From the NCBI GenBank assembly GCA_035581425.1, contig DATJVP010000036.1:1-7696 (forward strand): a stretch of DNA of 7,696 nt, written 5' to 3'. The notes below the pieces were generated by a model that saw nothing but the letters and a program-made list of their open reading frames with translations, had not been told where the DNA came from and searched no databases. Positions 1 to 5,757 of the stretch are shown here, in pieces. Origin of the DNA: DASZHJ01 sp035581425. Its GTDB lineage: Bacteria > Pseudomonadota > Alphaproteobacteria > ATCC43930 > CGMCC-115725. The translations under genes were made by a program, and so were the position numbers. How positions within the stretch are numbered: position 1 is the stretch's first letter; every line of letters begins with the position of its first letter.

Positions 1-497
1 AAGGCGAGCTTCACCTGGGCATCCTGCTCGCGGATCTCGGCGCGCTTCTCGCGCCACAGCTCCGCCACGCGCTCGAGCAGCTCGCCGAACCCCGGCAGGC
101 CGTGGCGCGGGGCTTTCGGGAAGTAGGTGCCGCCGTAAAACGGCGTGCCGTCGGGCGACAGGAACATGGTGAGCGGCCAGCCGCCGGCGCCGCGGCCGAA
201 CATCTGGTGCGCCACTTGGTAGATCTGGTCGAGATCCGGGCGCTCCTCGCGGTCCACCTTCACGTTCACGTAGTCCCGGTTCATGCGCGCCGCGATGTCG
301 GCGTCCTCGAAGCTCTCGTGCGCCATGACGTGGCACCAGTGGCAGGCGGAATACCCGATCGAGAGCAGGATCGGCTTGTCCTCGGCGCGTGCGGCGGCGA
401 AGGCGTCGGGGCCCCAGGCCTGCCAGGCCACGGGATTTTCCCGGTGCTGCAGGAGATAGGGGCTGGTTTCTTGGGCGAGGACGTTGCGGCGTGGCAT
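1..497 (-). CDS. DUF255 thioredoxin-domain protein (YyaL/SSP411 type), N-terminal part
   Basis: This gene is incomplete: 165 codons are visible from an ATG at 497, and the rest lies beyond the left edge. The family normally has a thioredoxin-like N-terminal domain followed by a long alpha/alpha-barrel resembling glycosyl hydrolases or epimerases, roughly 600-700 residues in all. Only the thioredoxin-like domain is seen here. Family signatures appear in order: SPYLLQH near residue 12, the redox-like motif CHWCH at 52-56, VKVDREERPD at 79-88, GGWPLT at 105-110 and YGGTYFP at 121-127. The motif has two cysteines separated by two residues, as in thioredoxins. No signal peptide is seen, so it is probably cytoplasmic. 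The cellular role of the family is poorly defined. The gene is divergent from mnmE across a 68-base gap and has no clear functional link to it. The family call is secure and the function is not. Confidence 0.93.
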   Translation of the reverse strand, partial: MPRRNVLAQETSPYLLQHRENPVAWQAWGPDAFAAARAEDKPILLSIGYSACHWCHVMAHESFEDADIAARMNRDYVNVKVDREERPDLDQIYQVAHQMFGRGAGGWPLTMFLSPDGTPFYGGTYFPKAPRHGLPGFGELLERVAELWREKRAEIREQDAQVKLA

Positions 498-507
498 GGC
501 GGGGCCG

Positions 508-536
508 ATAGTGGGCGCCCACCGCACCCGGCTCAA
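508..536 (-). promoter_or_regulatory. Possible promoter of the DUF255 gene
   Basis: Read on the minus strand, TTGAGC (536-531) is followed after 17 bases by CACTAT (513-508). The -35 element matches consensus at four of six positions and the -10 at three of six. Transcription would begin only a few bases before the ATG at 497. The spacing is ideal but the -10 is weak. No comparable promoter is visible for mnmE in the same gap. Confidence 0.3.
511..522. repeat. Perfect 12-base palindrome in the divergent gap
   Basis: GTGGGCGCCCAC is its own reverse complement. It lies in the gap between the divergent DUF255 gene and mnmE and overlaps the candidate -10 and spacer of the DUF255 promoter. It could be an operator for a dimeric regulator, or a chance palindrome in GC-rich DNA. 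No known regulator site was recognised. Confidence 0.4.
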
Positions 537-565
537 CCTGTTTCCTGCGTCGAATTCGCGCTCGC

Positions 566-1918
566 GTGACCCGCTCCTCCGACGACACGATCTTCGCCTG
601 CGCCACCGCTTCGGGCCGTGCGGGGATCGCGGTCGTGCGAATCTCGGGACGACGCGCGGGCGCAGCACTGACGGCGCTCGGGGTCGCAGCAGGAAAAGCA
701 CGGACATTGCATCGCGCCCTGTTCCGGCATCCCCAGAGCGGGGAGCTGCTCGACGACGGCTTGGCCGTGCGCTTCCCCGCGCCCGGGAGCTATACCGGCG
801 AGGACGTGGTTGAACTCCACCTTCACGGCGGCCGCGCGGTTTTAGATGCAATCGTCTCCGTCCTGGGGGAAATTCCCGGACTGCGACCCGCAGATGCCGG
901 AGAATTCACGCGCCGAGCCTTTGAGAACGGGAAACTCGATCTCACGGAAGCGGAGGCGGTGGCGGATCTCGTCGCGGCCGAGACGTCCACTCAGCGCCGG
1001 CAGGCACTGCGCCAGCTCGGCGGCGAGCTCGGGCGCCTCTACGAGGGCTGGCGCGACCGGCTCGTGCGGGTCCTGGCACACTCCGAGGCCGAGATCGATT
1101 TCCCGGACGAGGGGCTCCCGGGTGATCTCGCAAGCGCTGGTCGTGCCGAGATCCGGTCGCTTTGCGAGGCTATCAGGCGGCATTTGGCGGATAATCGTCG
1201 CGGCGAGCGGGTGCGCGAGGGGCTATCGATTGCGATCCTGGGACCGCCCAATGCGGGCAAGTCGACGCTGCTGAACCGGCTCGCCCGGCGCGAGGCCGCG
1301 ATTACCTCCGCCATCGCAGGCACGACGCGCGACGTGATCGAGGTCCATCTGGACCTTGGCGGCTATGCCGTGACGGTCGCGGATACGGCGGGCCTGCGCG
1401 AGACCCGCGACGCCATCGAGGCCGAGGGCGTGCGCCGCGCCGAGGCGCGCGCGGTGAGCGCGGATTTGAAGCTCGTCATCCTGGACGCGACGCGCCCGGG
1501 CGAGGCCGAGGGTCCCGTCGGATCGCTCATCGATGCCGACACGATTGCGATCGCCAACAAGATCGATCTCGCAGGGAGCGACGACGCTGCCGCTTGGGCG
1601 GACGGGCTCGGCGCGGGCAAGGCGATGCGGCTCTCGGCGACGTCCGGCAGCGGCCTCGACGCACTGCTCGAGCGTCTGACGCGCGAGATCGCCGCGCGCT
1701 TCGATGCGAGCGCCGCCCCGACATTGACGCGCGCGCGCCACCGCGCGGCGCTCGAGGAGTGCGTCTCCGCGCTGCAACGGTACGAGCGGGCGCCGCTGCC
1801 GGAGCTCGCCGCGGAAGATCTTCGTCTTGCCGCGCGCGCGCTCGGGCGCATCACGGGCCGCGTCGATGTCGAGGATCTGCTCGACGTGATCTTCCGCGAG
1901 TTCTGCATCGGGAAATAG
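566..1918 (+). CDS. mnmE: tRNA modification GTPase MnmE (TrmE)
   Basis: MnmE is a potassium-activated GTPase. With MnmG it installs the carboxymethylaminomethyl group on wobble uridine (U34) of certain tRNAs, using a folate one-carbon unit. The 450-residue length is typical. The N-terminal folate-binding domain spans about residues 1-120, opening with a TIFACAT-GRAGIAVVRISG stretch. A helical domain follows, interrupted by the G domain at about 218-380. G motifs are G1 GPPNAGKS at 226-233, with Asn229 in the position associated with potassium binding; AGTTRD at 251-256; DTAG at 273-276; NKID at 341-344; and SAT at 367-369. The protein ends in the diagnostic FCIGK, whose cysteine is conserved in the family. 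The GTG at 566 is chosen because it places the TIFA stretch at the usual distance from the N-terminus. No Shine-Dalgarno sequence is evident. Its stop lies 2 bases from the stop of the opposing transporter gene. Confidence 0.97.
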   Translation: MTRSSDDTIFACATASGRAGIAVVRISGRRAGAALTALGVAAGKARTLHRALFRHPQSGELLDDGLAVRFPAPGSYTGEDVVELHLHGGRAVLDAIVSVLGEIPGLRPADAGEFTRRAFENGKLDLTEAEAVADLVAAETSTQRRQALRQLGGELGRLYEGWRDRLVRVLAHSEAEIDFPDEGLPGDLASAGRAEIRSLCEAIRRHLADNRRGERVREGLSIAILGPPNAGKSTLLNRLARREAAITSAIAGTTRDVIEVHLDLGGYAVTVADTAGLRETRDAIEAEGVRRAEARAVSADLKLVILDATRPGEAEGPVGSLIDADTIAIANKIDLAGSDDAAAWADGLGAGKAMRLSATSGSGLDALLERLTREIAARFDASAAPTLTRARHRAALEECVSALQRYERAPLPELAAEDLRLAARALGRITGRVDVEDLLDVIFREFCIGK

Positions 1919-1920
1919 GC

Positions 1921-3096
1921 TCAGAACGCGGCTTTCTTACGGTTCGTCGCGACGATTGCAGCGAAGGCGCAGGCGGCTCCCAGCGCTTCGATCACGGCGG
2001 CTGCGAGATAGAGCGGCTGATAGCGGCCGATGAGGCTGTAGGCGTAAGAGAAGGCCCAGCCACCGCCAGCTTGCGCCACGCCGAAGCCGAGCGTGGCGAG
2101 GCCCCAGAGGCGCGCTTGATCGCGCGGCGGCACCTGCTCGGCGACGACGCCGGCGCAAAGCGCGGGCATGGCGGGTGTGAGAGCGCCCACCACGAGCACC
2201 GATATCGCGAGGAGCGGCACCGAGGTAAAGGCGACGGGCATCGCCACCGCGATCGACTTCACCATGAACGCGACGAGGAGAGCCCGGCTCAGGCCGATCC
2301 GATCGCCGAGCGCGCCGGCGAGGCTCGGTCCGAAGATCGCGCCGAAACCGAAGAGCAGCCACGTAGCGTTGCCGATCGCGGCTCCGCGTCCGAGCTCGTG
2401 GGTGACGAAGTCCGCCCAGAAGATCGCGTGTGGGATGAACCCCGCGCCGTCCACCGCGAAGGCGAGGCCGGTGAATAGCAGCGGCACGGTGATTGGCGCC
2501 CTAACGTGATGGACTGCACCCGGCGCCGCGCGAGCAACCCCGTCATGCCATCGACCCCAGGTGACGGCTGCAGCAAGGAGAGACCCCAGCGCGAGTCCTC
2601 CCCATGCCCAGGCCGGGGTAATGGCAGCGAGCGGGGCGACGGCCAGGCTCCCCAATCCGGCTCCTAGCCCCACTCCGGCATAGATTACGCCGCCGGTGCG
2701 GCCCCTAACCGCCGGCGGAGCCTGCGTCAGCAGGAAACTCGGGCCGAGCACCATCAGGACTCCGCCGGTGATCCCCGTCAGCAGTCGCCAGGGGGCGATC
2801 CACCAGAACCCGCCGGGTATGACACAGAGCCCGAGACCGAGGGCGGTCAGGAGAAAGCTGCCGCGAATCGAGAGCGCGGCTCCCAGGCGCCGAGCCAGTA
2901 GGCTCGCCATCCAAGCGCCCATGAAGTAGCCCGCGAGGTTGGTGGCGCCCAGATAGTCCGCCTGTGTTGAGCTGACGACACCGGACTGTACGAGGAAGGG
3001 AATGAGCGCCGTATAGGAGAACCGGGCGAAGCCGACACCCGTCAGCGTCGCGCACAGCCCGGGCCAAGCGAGGCTCCACCAACGCGGCAGCACCAT
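1921..3096 (-). CDS. MFS transporter, probable YbfB/YjiJ family
   Basis: This 391-residue protein looks like a twelve-helix major facilitator transporter in the inner membrane. Hydrophobic segments fall at about 8-35, 45-67, 73-93, 98-120, 133-155, 160-180, 201-225, 240-262, 269-290, 292-315, 332-352 and 360-384. The N-terminal helix GVGFARFSYTALIPFLV is characteristic of the YbfB/YjiJ (MFS_4) group. The loop GALGDRIGLSRALL at 261-274 matches the MFS motif A repeat, with a weaker version at about 60-78. The substrate cannot be predicted. The ATG at 3096 starts right at the first helix, and a promoter just upstream would make the message essentially leaderless. The gene lies on the opposite strand between mnmE and mnmG, with convergent stops 2 bases apart on the mnmE side. 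It has no evident link to tRNA modification and was probably inserted into the cluster. MFS membership is firm; the subfamily is likely. Confidence 0.9.
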   Translation of the reverse strand: MVLPRWWSLAWPGLCATLTGVGFARFSYTALIPFLVQSGVVSSTQADYLGATNLAGYFMGAWMASLLARRLGAALSIRGSFLLTALGLGLCVIPGGFWWIAPWRLLTGITGGVLMVLGPSFLLTQAPPAVRGRTGGVIYAGVGLGAGLGSLAVAPLAAITPAWAWGGLALGSLLAAAVTWGRWHDGVARAAPGAVHHVRAPITVPLLFTGLAFAVDGAGFIPHAIFWADFVTHELGRGAAIGNATWLLFGFGAIFGPSLAGALGDRIGLSRALLVAFMVKSIAVAMPVAFTSVPLLAISVLVVGALTPAMPALCAGVVAEQVPPRDQARLWGLATLGFGVAQAGGGWAFSYAYSLIGRYQPLYLAAAVIEALGAACAFAAIVATNRKKAAF

Positions 3097-3102
3097 GCCC
3101 CG

Positions 3103-3131
3103 TCTATGGAGCGCCCAGGCAGGGGTGTCAA
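3103..3131 (-). promoter_or_regulatory. Candidate promoter of the MFS transporter gene
   Basis: On the minus strand a perfect -35 TTGACA (3131-3126) is followed after 17 bases by CATAGA (3108-3103), a weak -10 matching at three of six positions. The -10 ends 6 bases before the ATG at 3096, so transcription should start at or beside the start codon. The -35 lies 20 bases from the parS at 3152-3167. Confidence 0.5.
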
Positions 3132-3151
3132 CGCGGGCGAGCGCGGGTCAG

Positions 3152-3167
3152 GGTTTCACGTGAAACA
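3152..3167. promoter_or_regulatory. parS: parS site 1 (ParB-binding centromere)
   Basis: GGTTTCACGTGAAACA matches the widely conserved bacterial parS consensus TGTTTCACGTGAAACA at 15 of 16 positions. The 14-base inner palindrome is perfect, and only the first base differs. ParB binds parS as a dimer, loads as a CTP-dependent clamp and spreads onto neighbouring DNA. The site is intergenic, between the divergent MFS and mnmG promoters, about 3.4 kb upstream of parB. Confidence 0.92.
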
Positions 3168-3186
3168 CCGGTTCTATCGCCGCTCT

Positions 3187-3215
3187 TTGACAGGGATTAT
3201 CCGGCTCCCTAGAGT
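3187..3215 (+). promoter_or_regulatory. Candidate promoter of mnmG
   Basis: A perfect -35 TTGACA (3187-3192) is followed after 17 bases by TAGAGT (3210-3215), which matches the -10 consensus at four of six positions, including the key A2 and T6. Only 8 bases separate the -10 from the mnmG ATG at 3224. The predicted 5' leader is therefore zero to two bases, and no Shine-Dalgarno sequence could fit. The parS at 3152-3167 ends 19 bases before the -35. Confidence 0.6.
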
Positions 3216-3223
3216 GCGCCGCC

Positions 3224-5071
3224 ATGAGCGGCTACGACGTGATCGTCATCGGCGGCGGCCATGCGGGGTGCGAGGCGGCAGCGGCGGCGGCGCGACTCGG
3301 CGCCCGAACGCTGCTCCTCACGCACAAGGCCGCGACCATCGGCGAGATGTCCTGCAATCCCGCGATCGGCGGACTCGCCAAGGGCCACCTGGTACGGGAG
3401 ATCGACGCGCTCGACGGAGTCATGGGCCGGGCGACCGATCGGGCGGGCATCCAATTCCGGCTGCTGAACCGCAGCAAGGGTCCGGCGGTACGGGGCCCGC
3501 GGGCGCAGGCAGACCGACGGCTCTACCGCCGAGCCATGCAGGCGATCCTGGCGGAGCAGCCGAACCTCGAGATCCGAGAGGGTGCGGCGGAGGATCTCGT
3601 TTTCGGTGCCGCCGGCGTCTTGGGCGTGACAACGGGGGCGGGGGAGGCGCTCGCGACGGGGCGGGTCGTTCTGACGACCGGCACCTTCCTGCGCGGCCTC
3701 ATCCATATCGGCGAGGAGAAGATTCCGGCGGGGCGCGTCGGCGAGGCGCCGGCAATCGGCCTTTCCGCGACGCTGCTGCGGCTCGGCTTCGCGCTTGGCC
3801 GGCTCAAGACGGGGACGCCGCCCCGGCTCGACGGTCGCACGATCGATTTCGCGGGGCTCGAGACACAGGCCGGTGACGATCCACCGCAACCCTTCTCGTT
3901 TCTGACCCGGCGGATCGAGACACCGCAGCTCCCGTGCCACATCACTGAGACGACGCCCGCGGCGCATGCGATCATCCGCGCGAACCTGCATCGCGCGCCG
4001 ATCTATTCCGGCCAGATCGAGGGCACCGGGCCGCGCTATTGCCCCTCGATCGAGGACAAGGTCGTGCGCTTTGCCGATCGCGAGCGGCACCAGATCTTCC
4101 TGGAGCCGGAGGGCCTCGACGATCCCACGATCTATCCCAACGGCATCTCGACCTCGCTGCCGCAGGAAGTCCAGGTCGAGCTGCTGAAGACCATTCCCGG
4201 GCTCGAGCGCGCGGCGATGCTGAGGCCGGGCTACGCCATCGAATATGATTTCGTCGACCCGCGTGAGCTCTTTCCGACGCTCGAGACCAAGCGCGTGCCT
4301 GGCCTCTACTTCGCGGGACAGATCAACGGGACGACCGGCTACGAGGAGGCCGCGGCGCAGGGGTTGGTGGCGGGGCTCAATGCCGCGCTCTCGGCGGGGG
4401 GCGGGGAAGCCGTCACCTTCGACCGCGCGAGCTCCTATATCGGCGTTCTCATCGACGATCTCGTCACCCGCGGGACCAATGAGCCCTACCGCATGTTCAC
4501 CTCACGTGCGGAATATCGGCTGGTGCTGCGCGCGGACAATGCGGACCAACGTCTGACGCCGCGCGGGATCGCCATCGGCTGTGTCGGATCCGAGCGAAAG
4601 ACTGCCTTCGAGGCAAAGCTGGCTGCGCTGGAGGCCGCCCGCGGGTTGGCGCGGGGCCTGCGGCTGACGCCACCGGCGCTCCGCGCTCGCGGCATCGTCG
4701 TCAACGAGGATGGGGTTCCTCGAACCGCAGCCGAGCTTCTGGCCTATCCCGGAGTCGATCACGTCCGACTGTGCGGTGTCTGGCCCGAGCTTGCGGCAAT
4801 CTCGCCGGCGATTGCCGAGCAGCTCGAGATCGACGCGCGCTATGCGGGCTATCTCGAGCGTCAGGAGGCGGACATCCGAGCCTTCCGGAAGGACGAAGCT
4901 CTCGCCTTGCCCGTCGATCTCGATTACGACGCGATCGGCAGCCTCTCCGCGGAGATCCGAAGCAAGCTTCGCTCGGCCCGCCCAACCACACTGGGCGCCG
5001 CCGGTCGCATCTCCGGCGTCACGCCGGCTGCGCTCGTCGCCCTCCTCAAATACGTCCGCAAAGCCGCTTAG
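3224..5071 (+). CDS. mnmG: tRNA U34 carboxymethylaminomethyl-modifying enzyme MnmG (GidA)
   Basis: MnmG is the FAD- and NADH-using partner of MnmE in wobble-uridine modification of tRNA. The 615-residue length is normal for the family. The FAD-binding Rossmann motif GGGHAG is at 10-15. The conserved CNPAIGGLAKGHLVREID block begins at Cys44, and RYCPSIEDK contains Cys273; these correspond to the functionally important cysteines 47 and 277 of the E. coli protein. Further signatures are RGPRAQADR at 90-98, GRLKTGTPPRL at 192-202, RPGYAIEYDF at 334-343, GLYFAGQINGTTGYEEAAAQG at 360-380, and a C-terminal helical region with RISGVTPAALVALL that docks MnmE in characterised homologues. The ATG at 3224 gives the standard MSGYDVIVIGGG opening. 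The gene has its own upstream promoter and is followed 41 bases later by rsmG. In many relatives mnmE lies directly upstream; here a transporter intervenes. Confidence 0.98.
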   Translation: MSGYDVIVIGGGHAGCEAAAAAARLGARTLLLTHKAATIGEMSCNPAIGGLAKGHLVREIDALDGVMGRATDRAGIQFRLLNRSKGPAVRGPRAQADRRLYRRAMQAILAEQPNLEIREGAAEDLVFGAAGVLGVTTGAGEALATGRVVLTTGTFLRGLIHIGEEKIPAGRVGEAPAIGLSATLLRLGFALGRLKTGTPPRLDGRTIDFAGLETQAGDDPPQPFSFLTRRIETPQLPCHITETTPAAHAIIRANLHRAPIYSGQIEGTGPRYCPSIEDKVVRFADRERHQIFLEPEGLDDPTIYPNGISTSLPQEVQVELLKTIPGLERAAMLRPGYAIEYDFVDPRELFPTLETKRVPGLYFAGQINGTTGYEEAAAQGLVAGLNAALSAGGGEAVTFDRASSYIGVLIDDLVTRGTNEPYRMFTSRAEYRLVLRADNADQRLTPRGIAIGCVGSERKTAFEAKLAALEAARGLARGLRLTPPALRARGIVVNEDGVPRTAAELLAYPGVDHVRLCGVWPELAAISPAIAEQLEIDARYAGYLERQEADIRAFRKDEALALPVDLDYDAIGSLSAEIRSKLRSARPTTLGAAGRISGVTPAALVALLKYVRKAA

Positions 5072-5097
5072 CCCCTTTCCCGCTTGAAGGAGAGGGG
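5072..5097. repeat. REP-like hairpin between mnmG and rsmG
   Basis: The left arm CCCCTTTCC (5072-5080) pairs with GGAGAGGGG (5089-5097) over nine pairs, including one G-U, with an eight-base loop. It begins immediately after the mnmG stop codon. There is no following T-run, so it is not a typical intrinsic terminator. It resembles the CCCTCTCCCGC...GCGGGAGAGGG intergenic palindromes that I recall as common in alphaproteobacterial genomes, and a relative lies after parB. It could stabilise the mnmG 3' end or reduce readthrough into rsmG. Confidence 0.55.
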
Positions 5098-5112
5098 AAT
5101 CGAGAGTGCGCT

Positions 5113-5757
5113 ATGCCTTTAAGCCCCGTCGACTGCGCGTCTCTCCTCGGTGTTTCACGTGAAACGCTCGCGCGGCTCGAAGCCTATGTCGCGCTGCTGC
5201 GGAGCTGGAACCCGAGGATCAATCTCGTGAGCGCCGGGAGCCTCGGCGATGTCTGGCGGCGGCACATCCTCGACAGCGGGCAACTCCTCCGTCATCTCCC
5301 GACGGATGCGCGCGTGCTCGTCGATCTCGGGAGCGGGGCGGGGTTGCCGGGCTTGATCCTCGCCATCCTCGGCGTGCCAGACGTGCATCTCGTCGAGTCC
5401 GACCGGCGGAAGGTCGAGTTTCTCCGGGAGGCGGCGCGAATCACAGGTGTCACCGTCACTCTTCACGCCGAGCGAATCGAGCGGGTCTCGCCATTCCCCG
5501 CCGATGTCGTCACTGCCCGCGCTCTCGCGCCTGTGTCCCGGCTTCTCGCTTGGAGCCGGCCGTTTCTGCGCGACGCTTCGGTCTGCCTCTTCCTTAAGGG
5601 TGTGGATGTCGGGGACGAATTGACCGCTGCGCGGGGAGAATGGATAATGCAATCACAAATTCTGGCCAGTCTAAGCGATGACAAGGGCCATATATTGAGA
5701 TTGGAGGGGCTTCGGCATGCTCCCGACCGACCCGCGAACCGAGCCAGCCGCCCCTGA
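5113..5757 (+). CDS. rsmG: 16S rRNA (guanine-527 N7) methyltransferase RsmG (GidB)
   Basis: RsmG transfers a methyl group from S-adenosylmethionine to N7 of G527 in the 530 loop of 16S rRNA. Loss of the enzyme gives low-level streptomycin resistance in several bacteria. The 214-residue length is typical. The N-terminal helix LARLEAYVALLRSWNPRINL spans 19-38. The SAM-binding glycine motif DLGSGAGLPG is at 71-80, LVESDRRKVEFL is at 93-104, TARALAP is at 134-140, and LKG at 161-163 ends a core strand. The ATG at 5113 is chosen because no other usable start lies in frame just upstream and the protein begins as relatives do. The purine-rich AAGGAGAGG at 5087-5095 is too far away to be an ordinary ribosome binding site. 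Codons 14-18 (VSRET) are formed by a parS sequence. The last 41 bases overlap the start of parA, and a promoter for parA lies inside this gene. Confidence 0.96.
   Translation: MPLSPVDCASLLGVSRETLARLEAYVALLRSWNPRINLVSAGSLGDVWRRHILDSGQLLRHLPTDARVLVDLGSGAGLPGLILAILGVPDVHLVESDRRKVEFLREAARITGVTVTLHAERIERVSPFPADVVTARALAPVSRLLAWSRPFLRDASVCLFLKGVDVGDELTAARGEWIMQSQILASLSDDKGHILRLEGLRHAPDRPANRASRP
5151..5166. promoter_or_regulatory. parS: parS site 2, inside rsmG
   Basis: TGTTTCACGTGAAACG matches the parS consensus at 15 of 16 positions; only the last base differs. The inner 14 bases form a perfect palindrome. The site encodes Val-Ser-Arg-Glu-Thr of RsmG using GTT, TCA, CGT, GAA and ACG. Several of these codons are uncommon in this GC-rich region, which suggests constraint on the DNA as well as the protein. 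It lies 551 bases upstream of the parA start. Confidence 0.92.
5620..5648 (+). promoter_or_regulatory. Candidate parAB promoter inside rsmG
   Basis: TTGACC (5620-5625), a 17-base spacer and GATAAT (5643-5648) each match the sigma70 consensus at five of six positions. This is the strongest complete promoter in the window. It lies in a locally AT-richer stretch near the 3' end of rsmG. Transcription from about 5655 would give a leader of roughly 60 bases before the parA ATG, so parAB could be expressed independently of mnmG-rsmG. Confidence 0.6.
5703..5709 (+). promoter_or_regulatory. Ribosome binding site of parA
   Basis: GGAGGGG contains the Shine-Dalgarno core GGAGG, with 9 bases between that core and the ATG at 5717. 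It supports a parA start inside the rsmG reading frame. It is the clearest Shine-Dalgarno sequence seen for any gene here. Confidence 0.75.

Noticed and set aside
1594..2478. Plus-strand open frame of 294 codons running from mnmE into the region antisense to the MFS gene
   Set aside because: Its translation is low-complexity (rich in Arg, Ala, Glu and Gly), matches no family I know, and conflicts with two well-supported genes.
3106..3876. Plus-strand open frame of 256 codons spanning parS and the mnmG start
   Set aside because: It runs through the intergenic promoter region and then out of frame with mnmG. Its product is arginine- and glycine-rich with no domain.
3209..4090. Long open frame on the minus strand opposite mnmG (293 codons)
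   Set aside because: It lies wholly opposite the 5' part of a certain mnmG, shows no recognisable motif, and is arginine- and proline-rich as antisense frames in GC-rich genes usually are.
5072..5097. Intrinsic terminator of mnmG
   Set aside because: The stem is convincing but no T-run follows it, so it is reported as a repeat-like hairpin instead.
4771..5112. N-terminal extension of rsmG reaching back into mnmG
   Set aside because: The frame stays open upstream of 5113, but it would overlap the conserved mnmG C-terminus and add about 114 residues absent from the RsmG family.
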